This document shows positions 6,718 to 12,771 of a DNA stretch of 14,378 bases, one piece after another (position 1 is the stretch's first letter; the number at the start of each line of letters is the position of its first letter). Below the pieces are notes generated by a model, which saw nothing but the letters and a program-made list of their open reading frames with translations, did no database searches and had not been told where the DNA came from. A program made the translations under genes and the position numbers. The DNA is from JANRIZ01 sp033764445 (GTDB lineage: Bacteria > Verrucomicrobiota > Verrucomicrobiia > JAWXBN01), in NCBI GenBank assembly GCA_033764445.1, contig JANRIZ010000131.1, forward strand, positions 1 to 14,378, in the 5' to 3' direction.

Positions 6718-6918
6718 ATGAACAAAGTCCAAAAAATCGAGTCAGAAATTGGACAGTTGACACAAAAGGAATTGCAGACCTTTCGGAACTGGTTTTCCCA
6801 ATTTGATGCGGAGGCCTGGGACAGAGAATTTGCAGAGGATGTCGCCTCTGGCAATCTTGATTCACTTGCCACAGAGGCGATCAATGATCTGAGATCAGGT
6901 CGATGCCGGGACCTGTGA
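6718..6918 (+). CDS. Type II antitoxin of a RelE/ParE-like pair
   Basis: A 66-residue acidic protein beginning MNKVQKIESEIGQLTQKEL, with FRNWFSQFDAEAWDREFAED in the middle and a tail LATEAINDLRSGRCRDL. This pattern is familiar from small antitoxins encoded directly before RelE/ParE-fold toxins. Such proteins bind the toxin with a C-terminal extended segment and often repress their own promoter; no DNA-binding fold is obvious here. The stop codon overlaps the toxin's GTG start. There is no clear Shine-Dalgarno. The A+T-rich upstream sequence and patchy family distribution are consistent with mobility. The call rests on this recognised pair arrangement. Confidence 0.8.
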   Translation: MNKVQKIESEIGQLTQKELQTFRNWFSQFDAEAWDREFAEDVASGNLDSLATEAINDLRSGRCRDL

Positions 6919-7178
6919 AACATGTGGCATCAAAAAAGTTCTGGCAGCTTTATTCACTCCTCCCCCGACATGTTCAACGTCTGGCTGACCAGAACTACGA
7001 ACTTCTCAAATCCAATCCAAAACATCCCTCGTTGCATTTCAAAAAAATCGGCCGTTTCTGGTCTGTTCGTATCGGTCTGCATTACCGTGCCATTGCGGTG
7101 GAAGACTCCTCCGCAATTGTATGGTTCTGGATCGGACACCATGGAGAATACGACCAAATCATGGCCAGAGACTCCTGA
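6915..7178 (+). CDS. RelE/ParE-superfamily toxin
   Basis: An 87-residue basic protein from the GTG at 6915, which overlaps the antitoxin stop as GTGA. An ATG at 6903 would add four residues, but homologues typically begin at the MKH.AS..FW block, so the GTG is preferred. Conserved features are PKHPSLHFKKIGRFWSVRIG (about 35-54), LHYRAI and the final WIGHHGEYD. Members of this fold cleave ribosome-bound mRNA or, in ParE, poison gyrase; the visible residues suit the RelE/HigB side but do not prove it. With its antitoxin it should form an autoregulated addiction module. The pseudouridine synthase starts 11 bases later, so it is probably on the same transcript. Confidence 0.87.
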   Translation: MKHVASKKFWQLYSLLPRHVQRLADQNYELLKSNPKHPSLHFKKIGRFWSVRIGLHYRAIAVEDSSAIVWFWIGHHGEYDQIMARDS

Positions 7179-7189
7179 ACGCAATCATC

Positions 7190-7969
7190 ATGCCCCCTCC
7201 CCCCAAGTCACCACCCCCTGAGTTTTACGGGTTGATCGGGGAAAATGCGGATTTCCTGCTCGTGGACAAACCCGCCGGACTGATGGTCCACCCGACCCGG
7301 CCTGAACCGGTCATCACCCTCATCGATCTGCTTCGCCGCGATTTCCCCAAGGACACCCTGTCACTGGTCAACCGGCTGGACCGCGAAACCAGCGGATTGG
7401 TTCTGGTGGCCCGGACACGTGAAGCGGCCAGCAAACTGGGCAAGGCCATGATGCGCCGTGAAATCCACAAGGAGTACAATGCCATCGTCGCGGGACCCGT
7501 CCAAGGTCTTCCCTCCTCCGGTCTTGTGGATGCCCCCATTGGGCGTGTGGGCGATTTTGAGCCCAGCGAGATATATCTCAAACGGGCCGCATATCCCGGA
7601 CAAACCGGTGAAAAACTGCAGCCGGCCCAGACCGAATACCGGATCGAAAAAACATTCCACAGCCAGAATCCTGGCGAATCCATTTATCTGCTGCACGTCA
7701 TTCCGCACACAGGGCGCATCCACCAGATCCGGGTCCACCTGGCCCATCTCGGATATCCGGTGGTGGGCGACAAATTGTACGGCCCCACCTGTGCCTATCT
7801 GCGTTTTATCCGGGAGGGTCTGACCGATGAACTGCTGCGTGAATTGCGGCTGCCGCGACACGCCCTGCACGCCTGCAAAATGCGTTTTCAATGGAACGGG
7901 CAACCGGTGGAATACACCTGCCCCCTGCCCGCCGACCTGGAGGATTTTTTGAAGTCCCTCGCGTGCTGA
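7190..7969 (+). CDS. RluA-family pseudouridine synthase
   Basis: A 259-residue enzyme that isomerises uridine to pseudouridine in rRNA or tRNA. The opening DFLLVDKPAGLMVHP (21-35) and the catalytic motif VNRLDRETSGLVL (60-72, Asp64) are complete, followed by HKEYNAIV, HTGRIHQIRVHL (173-184) and VVGDKLYG (191-198). It lacks the N-terminal S4 domain of RluC/RluD and is near the length of TruC or RluA. A short insertion separates KLYG from the terminal HALHACKMRF block. The ATG at 7190 starts just before the domain and 11 bases after the toxin stop; a frame upstream to 7121 lies inside the toxin gene and is ignored. Target position cannot be predicted. It converges with leuD. Confidence 0.93.
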   Translation: MPPPPKSPPPEFYGLIGENADFLLVDKPAGLMVHPTRPEPVITLIDLLRRDFPKDTLSLVNRLDRETSGLVLVARTREAASKLGKAMMRREIHKEYNAIVAGPVQGLPSSGLVDAPIGRVGDFEPSEIYLKRAAYPGQTGEKLQPAQTEYRIEKTFHSQNPGESIYLLHVIPHTGRIHQIRVHLAHLGYPVVGDKLYGPTCAYLRFIREGLTDELLRELRLPRHALHACKMRFQWNGQPVEYTCPLPADLEDFLKSLAC

Positions 7970-7999
7970 TCCCTCCCGGAAACGGCCACAGGAGCCCGC

Positions 8000-8545
8000 C
8001 TATTTTGCGGCAATCATGCCGCTTTTGCGGGCGTAGTTGAAAATTCCGCCGGCATCGATGACATCCTTGGCGTCCCCCATGGACTTTAACTGATATGTTT
8101 TGCCATCGGCCTTGAGCGTCCCGGCCAGCAGATCGACCTCCCCTTCCATATCCGTCCGGAGGATGTCGCAGAGCCGGTCGGGCGAATCAATCGGGTAGAG
8201 TTCCCCGGTGGCGATGCAGTTGCGGTAGAAAATCCGTGCAAAAAGTTCGGCAATGACCACCTGGCAGCCGGCGGCTCCCATTGCGATGGGCGCATGTTCG
8301 CGGGAGGAGCCGCAGCCGAAATTCCGCCCGGCGATGATGATCGGATAGTCGGTTTTGGCCTTCCCGTCGCCCACATACCGGATGGGGTAGAGGGCCTCGG
8401 GCAGGCCGATCATGGCGTAACTGCCGAGTTTCTCGTATTCCTCGGGGATGGTCGGGACCAGGTTGAGGTACTGGGCCGGAATGATCTGGTCCGTATCAAT
8501 GTTGTCCTTGCAGACGAATATTTTTCCCTGGATGACCTGGTTCAT
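8000..8545 (-). CDS. leuD: 3-isopropylmalate dehydratase small subunit (LeuD/HacB type)
   Basis: A 181-residue swivelling subunit of the aconitase superfamily. DNIDTDQIIPAQYL (14-27) and GRNFGCGSSREHAP (73-86) are diagnostic and complete. With the large subunit it isomerises 2- to 3-isopropylmalate in leucine synthesis. The loop after DTDQIIPAQ reads YLNL; in methanogen enzymes this loop (YLRT or YLV-type) helps set substrate size, so homologous substrates such as homocitrate or citramalate-derived acids remain possible. It starts at an ATG 27 bases after the lipoprotein stop and is probably in one transcript with leuC and the lipoprotein gene. No other leu gene lies in the window. Confidence 0.9.
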   Translation of the reverse strand: MNQVIQGKIFVCKDNIDTDQIIPAQYLNLVPTIPEEYEKLGSYAMIGLPEALYPIRYVGDGKAKTDYPIIIAGRNFGCGSSREHAPIAMGAAGCQVVIAELFARIFYRNCIATGELYPIDSPDRLCDILRTDMEGEVDLLAGTLKADGKTYQLKSMGDAKDVIDAGGIFNYARKSGMIAAK

Positions 8546-8572
8546 GAATTGATTTTCCGGAAAATTTTGGAC

Positions 8573-8890
8573 TCAGAACCGGATCCGCGCCGCCTGGGAA
8601 TCCTCGCTCAAGGGTCCCACACTCGCAAAATTCACGTACACGGTCTTGCCATTGGTCAGCTCAATCTGCAGATATTGCCCGGCACTGCCGACGACCCGGC
8701 AGCGGGTGCCGCGGGAAAGCCGGCCATCCGGACTGGAATAGACCGTCGGACCGTCCTTGTAGAATTCCGTGTCGTCGGAAAGGATCATCCGGTCAAAGGA
8801 ATCCTTGTTGGCGCCGCTGGGCGTGCCGCCGCAGCCGGTGAAAAGACCGAGGGCCAGGATCATCAGGAGAAGGGACAGAATGTTTTTCAT
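8573..8890 (-). CDS. Small lipoprotein with SH3-like domain
   Basis: A 105-residue protein with a hydrophobic signal (MKNILSLLLMILALG) and lipobox LFTGC, so Cys20 is the predicted lipidated residue. The mature part has a short Gly/Ser linker and then a beta-rich region (TVYSSPDGRLSRGTRCRVVG, then YLQIELTNGKTVYVNFASVG) resembling a bacterial SH3 domain with terminal strand pattern. It lies between leuC (91 bases upstream) and leuD (27 bases downstream) on the same strand, an unexpected place for an envelope protein. Function unknown; SH3-like domains in lipoproteins often touch peptidoglycan or protein partners. The ATG at 8890 is the only start that begins with the signal peptide. Confidence 0.82.
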   Translation of the reverse strand: MKNILSLLLMILALGLFTGCGGTPSGANKDSFDRMILSDDTEFYKDGPTVYSSPDGRLSRGTRCRVVGSAGQYLQIELTNGKTVYVNFASVGPLSEDSQAARIRF

Positions 8891-8981
8891 GGAAAATGCC
8901 TGTGTGTGGTTGGATTGGAAAACCGACTGAACATTACGTGTTTGTTTCCGCAATTTGCAAGCGTGGATTGACAGGAAATGC

Positions 8982-10367
8982 CTACGCCGCAAACCCGGTG
9001 ATTTCCCGGGGGTCGGTGATATGCCCGGTGATCGCACTGGCCGCCACGGTCGCGGGACTGGCCAGAAACACCTGGCTTTCCTTGTGGCCCATGCGTCCGG
9101 GAAAATTGCGGTTGGTGGCACTGATGCACTTCATCGGGGCATTCATCCGCCCGAAGGTGTCCGTGGGGCCACCCAGACAGGCGGAGCACCCGGCGTTCTC
9201 GGTCATTTTCACGCCGGCCTCCACAAGGATGTTCCAGACGGTTTTGCCGTTCCATTCAATCCTCTGCAAATCCCCGACAATCTCCGGGGTGGCCGGAACG
9301 CCAAAGGTATCGATCTTGACCTTGTGCCCCTGCAAAATGCGGGCGAACTCCAGAAAATCACTGGTTTTGCCACCCGTACAGGAACCGACATACGCGCGGT
9401 CGAGCGCCACATCCTGCATCTCCCGGGCCTTCCGCCTGTTGCCCGGATCGGGATGGCAGGCGATGGTCGGCTCAATGGTCGAAAGGTCGTAGGTCTTGTC
9501 AAAAACAAAGGACTGATTCTGATCCTCCTCGACCGGGACGTAATCAGATTTTGTTCCATTGAGTGCGGACCGTTCCTTCACCCACGCGGCGGTTTTTTCG
9601 TCAAAGGGGAACATGCCGTTTTTGCCACCGGCCTCGATGGCCATGTTCGCAATGGTCATGCGGTCATCAATGGTCAGTGAAAGTGCCCCGGGTCCGTCAA
9701 ACTGCATGGCCCTGTAGGTGGCCCCGTCAAAGCCGATGTCGCCGATGATGTGCAAAATCACGTCTTTGGCCATCACCCCGGGGGAGAGCTGACCCTCCAG
9801 GCGAAAACGCATCGTCTCGGGAACTTTCAACAGCAATTTGCCCGTGCCCATGACAAACCCGGCATCCGTATTGCCGATACCAGTGGCGAACTGATTGAAG
9901 GCCCCGGCCATGCAGGTGTGGGAATCGGTCCCGAACAGTATTTCCCCGGGACGGGTGTGCCCCTTTTGGGCCAGGGCGGTGTGGCAGACCCCCGCATATT
10001 GCGAGCCGTACTGACGGGCGAGCAGACCCTTTGAGGCATCAAAGGCCCAGTGACCGTTGGGGTCGTCGATGACGTCGTAAAAATATTTGATCCCCTGCTC
10101 GCGCACAAAGTCCCGCAAAATGTCCACGTTCCGGTTGGACTTCGAATCCGAGGTGAAGATGTAGTGGTCGGGAATGATGACAATCCTGTTTTTGTCCCAG
10201 ACCTTCGCGTCCTGACCGAACTCGCGTTTGAAGACGCCAATGGTGCCCGGTCCGCACACATCGTGGGTCATCAGCACATCACACTCCACCCACACGCCCT
10301 CCCCCGCTTTCACGGAGGCTTTTTTGCCGGCACGGGCCAGAATCTTCTCGGTCAGGGTCATTCCCAT
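8982..10367 (-). CDS. leuC: 3-isopropylmalate dehydratase large subunit (LeuC/HacA type)
   Basis: A 461-residue aconitase-superfamily protein close to normal LeuC length. Visible motifs are MTLTEKILARA at the start, VMTHDVCGPGTIG-like residues (31-44), FGTDSHTCMAGAF (145-157), and the [4Fe-4S] ligands Cys330 (YVGSCTGGKTSDF), Cys394 and Cys397 (AGCSACLGG). The motif SCTGGK, in place of the SCTNGR of E. coli LeuC, belongs to the branch that also contains homoaconitases, so the exact substrate is not certain. It works with LeuD in the cytoplasm. Two ATG codons compete (10367 and 10361); the longer is given. Neither has a clear Shine-Dalgarno. The lipoprotein gene and leuD follow. Confidence 0.93.
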   Translation of the reverse strand: MGMTLTEKILARAGKKASVKAGEGVWVECDVLMTHDVCGPGTIGVFKREFGQDAKVWDKNRIVIIPDHYIFTSDSKSNRNVDILRDFVREQGIKYFYDVIDDPNGHWAFDASKGLLARQYGSQYAGVCHTALAQKGHTRPGEILFGTDSHTCMAGAFNQFATGIGNTDAGFVMGTGKLLLKVPETMRFRLEGQLSPGVMAKDVILHIIGDIGFDGATYRAMQFDGPGALSLTIDDRMTIANMAIEAGGKNGMFPFDEKTAAWVKERSALNGTKSDYVPVEEDQNQSFVFDKTYDLSTIEPTIACHPDPGNRRKAREMQDVALDRAYVGSCTGGKTSDFLEFARILQGHKVKIDTFGVPATPEIVGDLQRIEWNGKTVWNILVEAGVKMTENAGCSACLGGPTDTFGRMNAPMKCISATNRNFPGRMGHKESQVFLASPATVAASAITGHITDPREITGFAA

Positions 10368-10429
10368 AAGGGGATCAAAGTAGACCCCGCCACCCTGTCC
10401 CGCAACTGCAAATTCGTGCCGACCCCTTA
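10367..10429 (-). promoter_or_regulatory. Leader region of leuC with inverted repeat and weak promoter
   Basis: Minus-strand TTGCGG (10400-10405) and TACTTT (10377-10382) stand 17 bases apart and would start transcription about three bases before the ATG. Both boxes match only three consensus positions. Independently, TAAGGGG (10423-10429) can pair with CCCCTTA (10367-10373), whose last base is the A of the leuC start codon, if transcription comes from further upstream such as the tRNA. Either arrangement could control translation. The evidence is weak. Confidence 0.25.
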
Positions 10430-10452
10430 AGGCGTCCAGTAAAAAATCGGGT

Positions 10453-10528
10453 TGGTGGGCCCAGCAGGACTCGAACCTGCAACCAAGGGATTATGAGTCC
10501 CCTGCTCTGACCATTGAGCTATGGGCCC
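10453..10528 (-). tRNA. tRNA with CAT anticodon, likely tRNA-Ile2 (lysidine type)
   Basis: A complete 76-base cloverleaf with encoded CCA. The acceptor stem GGGCCCA pairs perfectly with TGGGCCC, the discriminator is A, and the T arm is GCAGG-TTCGAGT-CCTGC. The anticodon loop is CTCATAA (anticodon at 10493-10495). CAT can mean initiator Met, elongator Met or Ile2. The sequence around the anticodon (GACTCATAATCCCTTGGTTGC) closely follows E. coli tRNA-Ile2 (GACTCATAATCGCTTGGTCGC), so the base is probably modified to lysidine by TilS to read AUA. It is not the initiator, because the acceptor's first pair is fully matched. It has its own promoter and lies 52 bases after a glycoside hydrolase gene. 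Confidence 0.93.
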
Positions 10529-10543
10529 CTCCTGAAGCCTGGC

Positions 10544-10572
10544 AGTATTGTGGAAATTCCCGCCCCTGGCAA
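10544..10572 (-). promoter_or_regulatory. Promoter of the tRNA gene
   Basis: Minus-strand TTGCCA (10567-10572, five of six consensus bases) and AATACT (10544-10549, four of six) are spaced by exactly 17 bases. Transcription would start near 10537, about nine bases before the mature tRNA. It fills the short gap after the glycoside hydrolase stop. Confidence 0.5.
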
Positions 10573-10580
10573 CAGCGGAG

Positions 10581-12641
10581 TCAGCCGGTTCGCGCGCCGC
10601 CGACCAGGCGGACGATGGCCATTTCCTCCAGCCGCGGGACCGTGAACCGCACCCGGTCGCCGGCCTGTTCAAACGGGATCCGACGGCCCTCCGGTTCGAG
10701 CACCACCTCGTGCGGTGCGAACGCCCGGACCGCACATCGGATGTCATGCACGGGCTCAACCCTCTCAATTCCCGCTATCGCATGCATGCCTCCCTGATGT
10801 CCGAGGGAATATTGGACCAGATTCAGCAGAAGATCATCCCCTGACCTCATGAGGTTGGCCTCAATCCGCCCGGAGGCGTCCACATCATAGGGAATGTTCG
10901 CATCCACATGCCGCAACAATGCCTCCGCAAACTGCCTCAGCCAGTGATGGTTGGTTTTCCAATATGCCTCAAACACCGATCCGGCCACATAGACCGCCCG
11001 CCCCTTTCCAAAGGAGTGAACCGTGCAATAGGGATGCGGACTGCGCTGCCGAAGGGAAGGCGGGCAGGAGGGATGGCGGAAGGAACGGTCCGGCAAATCC
11101 GCCTGCACCTGCGGGAAATGGAGCGCCGCCAGTTCCCGCGCCCCCGCCAGGCGTGTCAGCCAGGTCCGACCCCGATGCTGAAGGGGGATGGGGACGGTCG
11201 CACCGGCGACCTCGGGTACGGGCTTGAAGTGGGCGATTTTATACTCGTTGGCCCTTTCAAAAACCAATCCCAGCACGTCGTGGATCGGACACGTTTCCCC
11301 CTGAAGGGCGGATTCCCCCACCACCACCAAAAGTCCTCCCTGGCTTACGTAGTCGCTCAGTGGTCCGGCCATCTCCGGAAAATACCCCGGCACGCCGGGC
11401 AGCAGAATGACCGGAAAACGGGTCAAATCCCCGGCCAACTGGGCATAAACGATGTCGCACTGAAGATGGGACTCCACAAGGGCCTTGTGTGCGCCGCGAA
11501 AACATCCGTAAAAGGTCTCCCACTGATCCCGCCCGACCGTGGCATGGGGGATTTGCGGATCCAGTCCGGGCCAGAGGATCGCCACATGCCTGACGCTTTC
11601 GGCGGGACGGAGGATCGCCTCCCGCTCCCGGACAAACCCCATCGCCTGTTCGAAAAAATCGTACACTGCCGGTTCGAGCGTGCCGTCCACATTCATCTGG
11701 TCCCCGGCATTGACCGTCATGCCGTTGGCCAGCATGACGGCGAATTCCGTGCGGATCTGGGGAAGAGGCTTGAGCGTGAGGTCGCCCCAACCCTCGTAAA
11801 ACCGTACGGTCATGATCTGGACATCGTTGAGGTCGTTGCGCGCCGTGCGACACGAAAAACTGTGTCCGAGATAATCCCCGGGAGCGGGCTGGGATTCCCA
11901 GACCCCGATTTCCACCAGTTCATTGACCTCGCACGACACATTGAAGGTGCCGAAGGAGTTGGCACCAATGACCAGGGCCGGATTGTTGCGCGTGATGATG
12001 GCCTGCAATTTCAACAGCCAACGCCTCATGGTGGCCATCGTGAACGCATCCGACTCCGCCCAGGACAGCGTTTCAGGCATGGGCCGTCCGTGAAGCTCAC
12101 GGAACAACCGGCGACAGTCTTCGCATGTGCAGTGGTTTTTACCCCAGTAGTAGGGATACGGAATATCCAGAAAAAACCCATCCACCGGATAGCGGCTGAT
12201 TTCCTCAAGTTGCGCCAGTGTGTATTCCCCGTAGCCCGTGCTCATACACACCCGGTTGCTGACGGGTGTGTCGGCCACTTCCTCACCCTTCTCGTTTTTA
12301 AACCGCCACTCCGGATGCGTCTCAAACGCCCGTTGGTCCCAGCACACGGAAAGATAGGCCAGGGTGCGGATCCCGCGCGCGCGGCATTCGGTCGCGGCCT
12401 CCATCAGGAAGTCCTGCGGCAAACCCCGGTGCTTGTGACCAATGGCAGTATTGTAAAAGGAGTTTCCGAAATGATCCTTGGCGAACAGCGCGACCAGATT
12501 GACCCCGCCCCGTTCCAATTCGTCCGCCCAACGGCCCGCATCGAAATTCTTGACCGCGTCCTCCGGGAATTCAGGCATGTGAAAATCCATGTGAACCTGG
12601 CGGAAACACTCCCGGAACCATCCGCATTTTTTTGATTTCAT
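10581..12641 (-). CDS. GHL6/GH151-like glycoside hydrolase (alpha-L-fucosidase-like)
   Basis: A 686-residue two-part protein. Residues 1-340 look like the hypothetical glycosyl hydrolase 6 barrel: WFRECFRQVHMDFHMPEFP at the start, GVNLVALFAKDHFGNSFYNT, RTLAYLSVCWDQRAFETHPEW, and VDGFFLDIPYPYYWGKNHC with CTCEDC just after. Asp159 in the LDIP block and Glu249 in VWES are candidate catalytic residues. Residues 350-445 resemble the glutamine-amidotransferase-like trimerisation domain of GH42 enzymes (IVYAQLAGDLTRFPVILLPG). A small beta domain closes the protein. Characterised relatives include alpha-L-fucosidases of GH151, but substrates vary. There is no signal peptide. The ATG at 12641 is chosen because homology begins at once; a frame back to 12737 adds 32 unconserved residues. 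It follows the membrane protein gene by 130 bases. Confidence 0.8.
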   Translation of the reverse strand: MKSKKCGWFRECFRQVHMDFHMPEFPEDAVKNFDAGRWADELERGGVNLVALFAKDHFGNSFYNTAIGHKHRGLPQDFLMEAATECRARGIRTLAYLSVCWDQRAFETHPEWRFKNEKGEEVADTPVSNRVCMSTGYGEYTLAQLEEISRYPVDGFFLDIPYPYYWGKNHCTCEDCRRLFRELHGRPMPETLSWAESDAFTMATMRRWLLKLQAIITRNNPALVIGANSFGTFNVSCEVNELVEIGVWESQPAPGDYLGHSFSCRTARNDLNDVQIMTVRFYEGWGDLTLKPLPQIRTEFAVMLANGMTVNAGDQMNVDGTLEPAVYDFFEQAMGFVREREAILRPAESVRHVAILWPGLDPQIPHATVGRDQWETFYGCFRGAHKALVESHLQCDIVYAQLAGDLTRFPVILLPGVPGYFPEMAGPLSDYVSQGGLLVVVGESALQGETCPIHDVLGLVFERANEYKIAHFKPVPEVAGATVPIPLQHRGRTWLTRLAGARELAALHFPQVQADLPDRSFRHPSCPPSLRQRSPHPYCTVHSFGKGRAVYVAGSVFEAYWKTNHHWLRQFAEALLRHVDANIPYDVDASGRIEANLMRSGDDLLLNLVQYSLGHQGGMHAIAGIERVEPVHDIRCAVRAFAPHEVVLEPEGRRIPFEQAGDRVRFTVPRLEEMAIVRLVGGARTG

Positions 12642-12663
12642 AGGCGGGAACGATTGAAACCTG

Positions 12664-12704
12664 TTGCCGGGTGGTTGCAAGCCCGAAGGCGGCTCCCCCG
12701 GCAA
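12664..12704. repeat. Imperfect stem-loop between membrane protein and glycoside hydrolase genes
   Basis: TTGCCGGG (12664-12671) pairs with CCCGGCAA (12697-12704) across 25 bases that contain a smaller AGCC/GGCT stem. It would form a structured RNA 23 bases upstream of the hydrolase ATG. No T run follows, so it is not a classic terminator; an mRNA processing or translation control element is possible. Confidence 0.35.
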
Positions 12705-12771
12705 CCGTTGCGCCAAAAAACTCCCGCAGAGCATCACCGACCCGGGATGGACGGTGTCGCCAGCGGGGGTG

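Noticed and set aside
6532..6732. 66-codon minus-strand frame in the gap before the antitoxin
   Set aside because: It crosses the strong plus-strand terminator and has no ribosome binding site or recognisable sequence.
10453..10528. tRNA as integration site for a mobile element
   Set aside because: No integrase gene and no repeat of the tRNA 3' end is visible in the window.
10908..12635. 575-codon open frame on the plus strand
   Set aside because: It lies wholly opposite the GHL6-type hydrolase gene; its product is rich in Arg, Pro, His and Gly with no recognisable motif, as expected for the antisense frame of a high-GC gene.
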